From the NCBI GenBank assembly GCA_964423675.1, contig CAYRFP010000008.1:1-57264 (forward strand): 57,264 bases of DNA, written 5' to 3'. The notes beneath the pieces were generated by a model. It saw only the letters and a list, made by a program, of their open reading frames with translations, made no database searches and was not told the DNA's origin. Origin of the DNA: RUG563 sp964423675. GTDB lineage: Bacteria > Bacillota > Clostridia > Christensenellales > Aristaeellaceae. Within the stretch, counting starts at the first letter, position 1; every line of letters begins with the position of its first letter. This document shows, one piece after another, positions 8,161 to 16,800 of this stretch. A program made the position numbers and the translations under genes.

Positions 8161-9468
8161 ATGAAGAAATGGTGGCTGTCCCTCTGTCTGTTGCTTCTCC
8201 TGCCATGCTGTGCTTTTGCTCAGTCTATGACGCTGACCCCCGGAGACGGATGGGCAGATTATCAGTTGATTAGTAGCGAAGAATTTGCATTGCTGACCTA
8301 CGAAACCAACCGTGAAAGCGGAACCATGGTGATTCACAGTGAAAACAGCATGTTTTCTGGCCGGGTGGAATTGCCGCTGAGCAAGGGCGGCGGGTTCGTA
8401 AAAATGAAAATTCAAACCCTGAAGGAAACGCTGTTGGCGCAAAGCGAAGGCATCCTTCCCGTAGCATCGGACTATGTTGCGCCCTCCGGCGTGGCCACAG
8501 CTACGGTAAATACCCTGAACCTGACGGGAAATGGAGCGGGCGTTCATTATTCCTTTTATGCGCCCGGCGCGCAATATCTGCTGCTGCATTATCGCAGTCG
8601 CCAGCAAAGCGGGACATTGACCGTTTACCCCTGCGATGACAAAGGACAGTTCGCTGGTGAAATTGACCTGCCGCTGACCTATGCCCGCGGACTGGTTCAG
8701 GTTTCAGTGCTGTCTTTGAGCGGCAGAACGCTGGCGGAAGGCGAAGCGCGAAAGGGTTATGAAGCCCCTGCTGCGCCGGAACATACGCAGGGCCGTCTGA
8801 CCAATGTAACCGTCTGCATTGATCCAGGGCATCAGGAAAACGGGCGGCTGGTTACCGAGCCGCTGGGGCCCGGCCTTGATGGCTCCACCTCCGGAACAGC
8901 GGGAATGGCACAGGGCATAACAACCCGGCGGATGGAATCCATTGTGACGCTGGAAATCGCCATGGCACTGCGAGACGAACTGCTGCGGCAAGGGGCGAAC
9001 GTGGTGATGACCCGCGAAGATCAAACCACTTTCCATACAAATCAGGAACGCTGCCAAATTGCCGCCGATGGAGAGGCGGATATTATGCTTCGACTCCATT
9101 GCGATCTGCGGGAAGGCGATGCCTCCAAGCGCGGGATCTCTGTATACGGCCCCCTCCATTCCACCTATGCCAAGGCCGTGGCCGCGCCAAATGTTTATCG
9201 GCATATGGGACAACTGCTGTTGGACGCAATGAAATCGTCTGTGGGCTATGCGCTGGAAGAGAGAACCGGGCGGGTGACGTTAAATGATCAATTCGTGGGC
9301 AATAATTGGGCAAAGATGACCTGTTTTCTGGTGGAAATGGGCTATATGTCTAATCCTCAAGAGGATCTTCTGCTTTCCGCCCCGGCATATCAGCAATTGC
9401 TGGCAGAGGGCATGGCGCAAGGCGTTTATGATATCGCACTGTATCGGGGATGGATTTCGCCCCAATGA
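8161..9468 (+). CDS. Secreted N-acetylmuramoyl-L-alanine amidase (Amidase_3)
   Basis: Protein of 435 residues, ATG 8161 after AAGGAG; the 30 bases before it stay open but lack a ribosome site. A signal peptide (residues 1-20) is followed by about 190 residues in two beta-rich repeats of unknown type (each contains an 'SGxxxLPL' motif) and then a zinc amidase domain from about residue 215. Zinc ligands are visible: His in IDPGH, Glu in RRMESIV, His in MLRLHCD, and the catalytic Glu in VEMGYMSN. The enzyme cleaves the bond between N-acetylmuramic acid and L-Ala in peptidoglycan outside the membrane. The N-terminal repeats could be wall-targeting modules. Transcribed alone from its own promoter. 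Confidence 0.9.
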   Translation: MKKWWLSLCLLLLLPCCAFAQSMTLTPGDGWADYQLISSEEFALLTYETNRESGTMVIHSENSMFSGRVELPLSKGGGFVKMKIQTLKETLLAQSEGILPVASDYVAPSGVATATVNTLNLTGNGAGVHYSFYAPGAQYLLLHYRSRQQSGTLTVYPCDDKGQFAGEIDLPLTYARGLVQVSVLSLSGRTLAEGEARKGYEAPAAPEHTQGRLTNVTVCIDPGHQENGRLVTEPLGPGLDGSTSGTAGMAQGITTRRMESIVTLEIAMALRDELLRQGANVVMTREDQTTFHTNQERCQIAADGEADIMLRLHCDLREGDASKRGISVYGPLHSTYAKAVAAPNVYRHMGQLLLDAMKSSVGYALEERTGRVTLNDQFVGNNWAKMTCFLVEMGYMSNPQEDLLLSAPAYQQLLAEGMAQGVYDIALYRGWISPQ

Positions 9469-9473
9469 AAGGG

Positions 9474-9505
9474 AAAGGCACGCATATTACCGCGTGCCTT
9501 TTTGT
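9474..9505 (+). terminator. Bidirectional terminator between convergent genes
   Basis: A perfect 10-bp stem (9474-9483 with 9492-9501) and an 8-base loop, followed by a T-run on the plus strand. The minus-strand gene ends just beyond it at 9506 and probably uses it too. Confidence 0.85.
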
Positions 9506-11770
9506 TTATTGTTTTTCCTTCCCCGCAATGGCACGGATGCGATTCAGATAAAAATCGCACAGTTCCTGGGCAAATTCGCTGTCTCGGGATTCGCTAGTAA
9601 CGCGCACCATCCCCCGATGCGCATCCGGAACGATGGTGGCGTATCCCTGGTCATGCCGAATGCGCACCCCCTCGCCCAGCGTGTGCGGCAGGGTCAATTG
9701 GTCGCAGAGCGTGTGCAAAATCCGCCCTTTATCCCGAATAAGGCAGGGAAAATCCCGGGATTGAATATGCGTTTCTGGCAAATCGGCCAGCAACGTTGGC
9801 AATGGGCCGTCCTTCAGCGCCTGGCAGAAAGCGAACAGCGCCGCCAGCGCATCCTGCATCAGCAGCCGCTGAGCATGGCAGCTTTCGCTATCGTCTGCCG
9901 GCAAAAGGGGCGAAAGCTTTTCTGCTGCCCTGGGAACGCCTGGCAGATCATAAAGCTTTCCCTGTCTTTTCAGGCAAATAGACAAAAGCAGCAGCGTTTT
10001 CTGTTCCGGGGTTGGCACGCAGCCTTTTGCTGTCAATCCGATACATTCCCCCTCCTGTGTCAGGAAAAAGCCCACCTCATCCGGACGCAAAATTTCATCG
10101 CTTCCCTCCGCCGTTCGAATATCCCGGGCGTTCATCCGCTCCAGGCCGGATGTTGCCAGCCGTCGTAGCAGTGCGCTGTCGCTTCGCACTGCAATTGGGG
10201 ACCATAACGGCCGGGTCGCATCCGCTGGAACGGTTCGGGCCAAATAGATTTCATCTGCTCCTGTTAATCGAATAACCGGGCAAGCCCTGGAAAAAGCGGG
10301 CAGGGTTTCCTGGCGCAGCACGGCGGCATCCATGGCGGCAGTTTGCCGGGACGAAAGCGCCGCACCCTGCCGATTCACAAACCGCAGCGTTTGCCCAGCG
10401 GCATGCACGCCCCCATCCATCCGCAGAGCGACCACCAGTGTTTGGAGCATGGGGCCTGTCATTTCACCCGCCTGCAGCGTTCGAACGCCCGCAGCCGCCA
10501 ACGCTCCGGCTGCCAATGCCTGCAAGGCCGATGCGCCGCTATGACCCACCAGCACCTGTTTCGCGCCCATAACCTTGGCATAGGCCGCGCACAGGGCGCA
10601 GATTGATTCCGGCGTATCGCAGTCCGCTCCCCGTGCCGTCCATTGCGGGCCTGTTAAATCTCCGGCTGAAAGTGTTGCCGCTGCCACCGCGCTGGGGGCG
10701 ACCTTTAAATGCGGCCATACTTTCACGCCCGGCTGCAGCATGGCATGCGCTCCTGCAATCGCGCCCTGGCCCAAAGCGCAGCCATCATTTATCATCGCAC
10801 CCTGCCGGGCCACAGCACCATCACACAGCACACAGCCGCGCAACTCCGCCTTTTCCTGAGCCACCGCCCGCTCCCACAAACAGGCATTCTCGATTCTCGC
10901 GCCCGCTCCAATCACGCATTTTTCTCCAATCACAGCATCTCGCAGCTGCGCCCCCGGGCCTATAACTGCCCCTTTCCCAATCTGACAATGGCCTTCCAGC
11001 GTTGCAGATGCATCCACCCGAGCCAGCGCATGAACGCCGGAGGGATGCGGCAAATTCACTTCACCTGCCAGCATAGCCCGCTGCGCGTCCAGATATGCCA
11101 GCTGATCCCCAATATCGCACCAATAGCCTGTGGTTTCAAAGCCAAACAGAGGCATGCCCTTCTCCAGTAGCATAGGAAAAACATCTCGGCCAAAATCCGG
11201 CATGCCAGAAGGCGCAATCCAGTCGAATATTTCCGGTTCCAAAATATAAATTCCAGTGTTCACCAGATCGCTGAACACCCGGCTCCAGGTAGGCTTTTCA
11301 ATAAAACGGGTAATGCGGCTATCCGCGCCGGTCAGCACCACACCGTAAGGCAGCGGCACGCTCACCCGCTTCAGTACCAGCGTTGCCAGCGCCTTTTTTT
11401 CTTTATGAAACGACAGCGCTCGGGTTAAATCGCAGTCCGTCACGCCGTCTCCGGAAAGCACCAGAAACGTGTCATTTAAGGAATCCTTCGCCATGCGAAC
11501 GCTGCCCGCCGTGCCTAAAGGGGAGGTTTCCTCATAATAGCGCAGCTTCACGCCATATTGCTCTCCCTTGCCAAATGCGGCGCGGATTTTCTTAGGCTGA
11601 TAGCACAGCGTGGCTCCCACATCCCGAACGCCATGACTGCGCAGCAGCTTCAGGGCATAGCCCATGGCCGGCTCCCCCAGCAGCGGAACCAGGGGCTTGG
11701 GCAAATGCATCGTCAGTGGCCGCAGGCGCACGCCTTCGCCCCCAGCCATAATAATCGCCTGTACTGCCAT
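9506..11770 (-). CDS. Sugar-phosphate nucleotidyltransferase fused to a degenerate phosphomannomutase-like domain
   Basis: Protein of 754 residues, ATG 11770 after GAGGAG. Residues 1-235 form a nucleotidyltransferase (MAGGEGVRLRPLT, FVLSGDGVTDCD, IEKP) of the mannose-1-phosphate guanylyl/glucose-1-phosphate thymidylyl class. Residues about 250-370 are left-handed beta-helix hexapeptide repeats. The remainder follows the alpha-D-phosphohexomutase layout, but the phosphoserine loop (normally ASHNP) reads DGGVHAAGQTLRF and the metal loop (normally DxDxDR) reads FFLTQEGECIG. Mutase activity is therefore unlikely and the domain may be regulatory. Intact fusions of this order exist in bacteria and archaea. 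Likely product is a nucleotide-activated sugar for envelope glycans; the exact sugar cannot be read from the sequence. Confidence 0.8.
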   Translation of the reverse strand: MAVQAIIMAGGEGVRLRPLTMHLPKPLVPLLGEPAMGYALKLLRSHGVRDVGATLCYQPKKIRAAFGKGEQYGVKLRYYEETSPLGTAGSVRMAKDSLNDTFLVLSGDGVTDCDLTRALSFHKEKKALATLVLKRVSVPLPYGVVLTGADSRITRFIEKPTWSRVFSDLVNTGIYILEPEIFDWIAPSGMPDFGRDVFPMLLEKGMPLFGFETTGYWCDIGDQLAYLDAQRAMLAGEVNLPHPSGVHALARVDASATLEGHCQIGKGAVIGPGAQLRDAVIGEKCVIGAGARIENACLWERAVAQEKAELRGCVLCDGAVARQGAMINDGCALGQGAIAGAHAMLQPGVKVWPHLKVAPSAVAAATLSAGDLTGPQWTARGADCDTPESICALCAAYAKVMGAKQVLVGHSGASALQALAAGALAAAGVRTLQAGEMTGPMLQTLVVALRMDGGVHAAGQTLRFVNRQGAALSSRQTAAMDAAVLRQETLPAFSRACPVIRLTGADEIYLARTVPADATRPLWSPIAVRSDSALLRRLATSGLERMNARDIRTAEGSDEILRPDEVGFFLTQEGECIGLTAKGCVPTPEQKTLLLLSICLKRQGKLYDLPGVPRAAEKLSPLLPADDSESCHAQRLLMQDALAALFAFCQALKDGPLPTLLADLPETHIQSRDFPCLIRDKGRILHTLCDQLTLPHTLGEGVRIRHDQGYATIVPDAHRGMVRVTSESRDSEFAQELCDFYLNRIRAIAGKEKQ

Positions 11771-11902
11771 TTCTTCATCGCTCCTCTTGTTTATCTATGT
11801 GATACGCTTATTTTGCGCACGCTGTTTCAAAGATATGCTCCGGATATTTCTTTTTATTCGCGAATAGAATGTAAAATGAGTGGAAACAACCTGATTTGGC
11901 TA

Positions 11903-11931
11903 TTGCCTTTTGGATAAAAAAGTGTTATTAC
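11903..11931 (+). promoter_or_regulatory. Possible promoter for the rbgA-led operon
   Basis: TTGCCT (11903-11908), a 17-base spacer and TATTAC (11926-11931), 55 bases before rbgA. Matches to consensus are moderate. A 12-bp perfect palindrome lies upstream at 11855-11866. Confidence 0.4.
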
Positions 11932-11986
11932 TTAAGGAGAACGCAATTCTACTTTTATGTTACAATTATTGGAAAGGAAACGATCC

Positions 11987-12865
11987 ATGGAAATTAATTG
12001 GTATCCCGGCCATATGGCCCGAGCCAAGCGGCTTTTACAGGAGCAGTTGAACCGGGTGGACGTGGTGATTGAGCTATGCGATGCACGGCTTCCCCGATCC
12101 AGCCGCAATCCAGATCTGATGCGCATGACAGAGCGCAAGCAGCGGGTGGTGCTGCTGGGAAAGGCTGATCTGGCAGACCCCAAGATCACGGATCAATGGC
12201 TGGCTCTTTTTCGTAGCCAGGGCTTAACCTGCGCTGCGCTGGATATGAACCGTCAGGCCAAGCAAGCCCTGAACCTGATTGACAGGGCAGCCAGGGAAAC
12301 CGTAGAGCGCGCGGCGCAGCGAGGCATCCGCAAAACCGTACGGGCCATGATCGTCGGCGTGCCCAACGTGGGAAAATCCACGCTAATTAATCGGCTGCAC
12401 GGCGGCGCGATTGCCAAGGTGGGCGATATGCCCGGCGTGACTCGGGCAAACCAATGGGTAAAGGCGTCCCCCTATCTGGAATTAATGGATACGCCCGGTT
12501 TGCTCTGGCCTCGACTGGATGATCCGCTGGCAGCCCGCCGGTTGGCCTATATCGCTGCCATCCGGGACGAGGTGCTGGATACGGCGCAGCTGGCTATTCA
12601 GCTTTTGACGGACATGATCGCTGTGGCTCCTGAAGCTGTGCAGGCCCGGTTCAAGATAAAAGACCTTTCTCTGCATGGCCCCGCCCTGCTGGATGCAGTC
12701 TGTCAGGGGCGCGGTTTTCTGATGAAGGGCGGCATTTTGGATACAGAGCGGGCCTGCAAGGTTGTGCTGGATGAATTCCGTGGCGGCAAGCTGGGCCGCA
12801 TCTCGCTGGAAACGCCTAAATTCCAGAATCCCCCCAAGGAGGAAATCCGTGACGAAGAAACGTGA
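11987..12865 (+). CDS. rbgA: Ribosome biogenesis GTPase RbgA (YlqF), circularly permuted
   Basis: Protein of 292 residues from ATG 11987 (GGAAAGGAAA upstream). The GTPase motifs are permuted as in RbgA: G4 at residues 58-61, G1 GVPNVGKST at 124-132, G3 DTPG at 168-171, with the N-terminal WYPGHMARAKR motif typical of the family. RbgA binds the late 45S/50S intermediate and helps recruit L16 and other late proteins. The G4 motif, normally NKAD, reads GKAD here, which removes the guanine-recognising Asn. The gene heads the ylqF-rnhB-yraN order known from Bacillus; its end overlaps rnhB by 17 bases. Length and other motifs are normal. Confidence 0.92.
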   Translation: MEINWYPGHMARAKRLLQEQLNRVDVVIELCDARLPRSSRNPDLMRMTERKQRVVLLGKADLADPKITDQWLALFRSQGLTCAALDMNRQAKQALNLIDRAARETVERAAQRGIRKTVRAMIVGVPNVGKSTLINRLHGGAIAKVGDMPGVTRANQWVKASPYLELMDTPGLLWPRLDDPLAARRLAYIAAIRDEVLDTAQLAIQLLTDMIAVAPEAVQARFKIKDLSLHGPALLDAVCQGRGFLMKGGILDTERACKVVLDEFRGGKLGRISLETPKFQNPPKEEIRDEET

Positions 12866-13463
12866 AGAACGGCTGGCTGCGCTGTTGAGCGTGGATGGCC
12901 CGCTTTGGCAGGAAGGCACGGCCTTTGCCGGAATGGATGAGGCCGGACGCGGTCCCCTGGCCGGAAACGTTGTGGCTGCCTGCGTAGTTATGCCCGCCTC
13001 TCCGCTGCTTCCCTGGGTAGACGACAGTAAAAAACTTTCCCCGAAACGGCGGGAACAGGTTTATCAGGAGATCCTGGATACTGCCCTGTTTGTGGGCGTC
13101 GGGCAGGCCAGCCCGGAAGAAATCGATGCGATTAATATTCTGGAAGCCACGAAAAACGCCATGCGTCGTGCGGCAGAAAACGCCCCTGTTTCCCTCTTTT
13201 TAATCGATGCAGTGCATGGGCTCGGGCTGCCAGGAGAAGAACGGGGCATTATCCATGGCGATGCGCTCAGCTATTCCATTGCCGCCGCCAGCATCATTGC
13301 CAAAGTAACGCGAGATCGGCAGATGGCTGAGTTGGACAGCCAGTATCCCGGCTATGGCTTCGCTCAGCATAAGGGATATGGCACGGCGCAGCATATCGCC
13401 GCGCTGCGAGAATTGGGGCCCTGCCCCGCTCATCGGCGCAGCTTTATCGGGCATTTCGTATGA
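12849..13463 (+). CDS. rnhB: Ribonuclease HII
   Basis: Protein of 204 residues. I chose GTG 12849, since AAGGAGG lies just upstream and the family motif starts about 30 residues later; the frame is open further upstream inside rbgA but has no site. The motif MDEAGRGPLAG carries the first catalytic Asp-Glu pair, and DDSKKLS, LIDAVHGLG and IIAKVTRDR follow as in RNase HII. It cuts the RNA strand of RNA-DNA hybrids, including single ribonucleotides misincorporated in DNA. Overlaps both neighbours (17 and 4 bases), implying translational coupling. Confidence 0.95.
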   Translation: MTKKREERLAALLSVDGPLWQEGTAFAGMDEAGRGPLAGNVVAACVVMPASPLLPWVDDSKKLSPKRREQVYQEILDTALFVGVGQASPEEIDAINILEATKNAMRRAAENAPVSLFLIDAVHGLGLPGEERGIIHGDALSYSIAAASIIAKVTRDRQMAELDSQYPGYGFAQHKGYGTAQHIAALRELGPCPAHRRSFIGHFV

Positions 13464-13792
13464 GCGTCTTTGATCAGGGGCTGCTGGGAGAATGGCAAGC
13501 AGCCCGCTATCTGCGTAAGCAGGGCATAAAAATTCTCCGAAGCCGCTACCGGGGAACGCATGGAGAGATCGATCTGATCGTTCGGGATGGCGATACGCTC
13601 TGCTTTGTTGAGGTGAAGACGCGCCCGGCAGGGCATTTGGGCGATGGGGTGGCAGCGGTAAATACCATCAAACGTCGCCGCATTCGCTCTGCCGCACAGC
13701 AGTATCTGGCCGAACATCCTGCTTTCAACGTGCGATATGACGTGGTGGAAATCACTGCGGCTGGCATTCGTTATTTGAAAAACGCTTTTTAA
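13460..13792 (+). CDS. yraN: YraN family (UPF0102) predicted endonuclease
   Basis: Protein of 110 residues starting at ATGA overlapping the rnhB stop. It carries the YraN motifs GxxGEWxAARYLxxxGxxIL, HGEIDLIVRDGDTLCFVEVKTR and the C-terminal RFDVVEI-like strand (here RYDVVEI). The E-D-ExK arrangement is that of a Holliday-junction-resolvase-like nuclease fold. The biochemical role is unproven. Its position after rnhB matches Bacillus and many other genomes, consistent with a role in DNA or RNA-DNA processing. Confidence 0.92.
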   Translation: MSVFDQGLLGEWQAARYLRKQGIKILRSRYRGTHGEIDLIVRDGDTLCFVEVKTRPAGHLGDGVAAVNTIKRRRIRSAAQQYLAEHPAFNVRYDVVEITAAGIRYLKNAF

Positions 13793-13824
13793 AGCCCGCA
13801 TTGAGCCGGGCGCAAGGAGCAGCC

Positions 13825-16800
13825 ATGAAAAAAAAGAACGTTTATCTTCTCGGTATCGCCGTGTTGGCGCTGGCTATAGCGATATTCTTTCTACTGCGAG
13901 GGGACACCAGTTCGGACAGCACCTATGAAAACCTAATTCAAAACGGCGATTTTGAAGCGCTGGACGATACGGGCATGCCTCTCCATTGGTATACGGACGC
14001 TTACGCCTATCAGGGATATACCTCCTTTGACATGGGCGACGGCGTGACCGGTCAGGGCGCGCATATCCAAAATCAGTTCGGAAATGACGCTCGGTTTGCC
14101 CAGACTGTGTCCGTTTCGCCCAACACCCTTTATTGCCTTCAGGGCTGGATTCGTGCTGATGCAGAAGGCGGCCTGGGGGCGAATCTATCCATTGAGGGGA
14201 TTTACGTTTTTTCCTCCTCCGTTTATGAAACTAAGGGGGAATGGCAGCAGGTTTCTCTCTACGGCCGCACCGGCGAAAGCCAGCGCAGCGTAACGGTATT
14301 TGCCCGGCTGGGCGGATACAGCGGAGAAGCTACGGGCGAAGCCTGGTTTGATGATATTACGCTCTGCCACGTGGACAGCGTGCCCAGCGGCGAAGTGGAA
14401 ACTCTCTGGTATGCCCAGCCTACTGTTTCGGAGGAAACGGCGGATGCTTCGTCCACAGGAGCCGCCTCCCTGCTTCTGGGCTCTGTTGCGTATGTCGCTT
14501 TGTTTGCTGTGCTGCTGCATTGGCTGCGCGGAGAAGAAAAAGAATCCCTGGCTGCCCCATCCAAGGCGCTTTCAAATGGAATGCTGGTCGCTGTTTTGCT
14601 GCTGGGGCTGGCTGTGCGCGCGCTGATAGCGGGAACGATTCCGGGCTACGATGTGGATATGGGCTGTTTCCGGGCCTGGGCCATGCAAATGGCGCAGGTG
14701 GGACCTCGTCAATTCTATGATGCATCCGGCTTCTGCGATTATCCCCCGGGATACCTTTGGATTCTATGGCTCATTGGCAAGATCGGGCAGGCTTGCGGCG
14801 GCGTGACGGAAATGATGGTAAAATGGCCCTCGATTCTGGCAGATCTTGTGCTTTGTCTGCTACTTTATCATCAGACGTGGAAGGCGCTGGGCGAAAAGGG
14901 CGGGCTTAGTCTGACGCTGCTTTATGCGCTTAATCCCCTGATCCTGGTTTCTGGCGCTGCCTGGGGGCAAATCGATAGCCTGATGACGCTTCTGCTGGTG
15001 CTGACGGTGCTGTTTGTCCTTCGAAAGCAATGGAAAGTTGCCCTGCCGGTTTATGTGGCAGCGGTGCTGGTCAAGCCTCAGGCGCTGATGTTTGGTCCTC
15101 TGGGACTGGCGGCTCTCATCGCTCATGGTGTTCGCAGCTGGAAAAAGCCGGATGAGCGAAAGGCAATGCTGCGGGATCTGGTCTGGGGACTGGAGCTGGC
15201 CGTGTTCGTTGGCGCAATCATTGCTGTGCCCTTTGCGATTGGGCGTCCTACCACATGGCTTTTCTCCCTCTATCAGGGCACCATGAGCCAATACGGCTAT
15301 GCCACAGTCAACGGCTGCAATCTCTATTTCCTGCTGGGGAAAAACTGGGTGGGAGCGGACAACGCCGCGCCCTGGTACTTTGCGCTTTTGGCCTGGCTGC
15401 TTTGCGCGCTTCCGCTGTGCATCGCCTGTTATCGGCGCTGGAACACACAGCAGCGACCGCGGAAATCTGCTGTTTACGCGCTGGGCGGCCTCACGATGGC
15501 GTTGTTTATCGCCCTGCTTGGGCTGCTGATGCTGGGGCAGCTGAGTTATTCCGTGCTGGGAACCTGCATGATCATTTATGCCGTGTTGCTCTTTTCCCTG
15601 CTCTATTTCCTGGGCCAGGAAGAAAATCGGCTGCCGCTGCTGGGAGCAGCGCTGCTGCTGCTGCTTTTCGCCACCAGCTCCATGATGCATGAGCGGTATT
15701 TGTTCCCAGCGATTGCGCTGCTGCTGATGGCGTATTATCTGATTCGTGACAAGCGGATTCTATGGTTTGCGCTGGGGGTAACGATCACAGGCTTGCTGAA
15801 CGTAGGCTGCGTCCTGGATCGGAATATCCGTATCGGCGGCGCAGACGGGCATTTGAACGCCCCAGCCTGCGGCATCGCCAGTGATACAGCTTTTCTGGAA
15901 TATCTTGCGGCGGCTGGCAATTTATTGCTCAGCAGCGGAGCCGTTTACCTCAGTGCCATGCTTTGTGGTGGCAGTGCAGTAGCGCTTTCTCCCCTAGCGT
16001 CCGAGCAGAATGCTCCTGCTCGTTCCGCCCCTCTGCCCGTTCATGAACCGCTTCGGAAAATGACGAAACGGGATTGGATGGTATTGTTGCTATGCACGGT
16101 GCTCTACGCCGCCTTGGCTTTTACGAACCTGGGTTCCACCAAGGCTCCGCAAAACGGCTGGGTTTCCTCCTCCGATCAGGAACAGATCGTGCTGGATCTT
16201 GGCGAAAAGCGTTCCTTTAAAATGCTGTATTACGGAGGCATCCATCAATACGACAGCAATTTCTCCGTGGACGTAGGCTCCGATCTGGAAACCTGGCCTC
16301 AGACCTATGGCGCGGCCATGAAAATTGGTGACTGCTTCAAATGGAAATATCTATCCGACGTGGTAGGCGGCAGCAATCCGGCTATACTGACGGGGCGGTA
16401 TGTGCGCATCACTGCCACGCAGGTAAGCACCACCCTGTTTGAAACCCTTTTCCGGGATGCGCAGACCGGCGAGGTTTTGCCAGTGACGCTGTTCAGCGAC
16501 AACGAAGAAAACCAATCTGTTTCCTTCCTTATTGATGAACAGGATACGCTGGAAGGAGAGCCTGGCTGGTTTAACTCCACATACTTTGACGAAATTTACC
16601 ATGCTCGTACAGGTTATGAGCATCTTCATGGGCTGCGCACCTATGAAACCACGCATCCGCCTCTTGGCAAGGTGCTGATGAGTTTTGCCATCGCGATTTT
16701 CGGCATGACGCCCTTTGGCTGGCGTTTTGCCGGCGCACTGGCTGGTGTGCTGATGCTGCCGGGAATGTATCTGCTGGGCAAGCTGCTGATTCGCAAGGAA

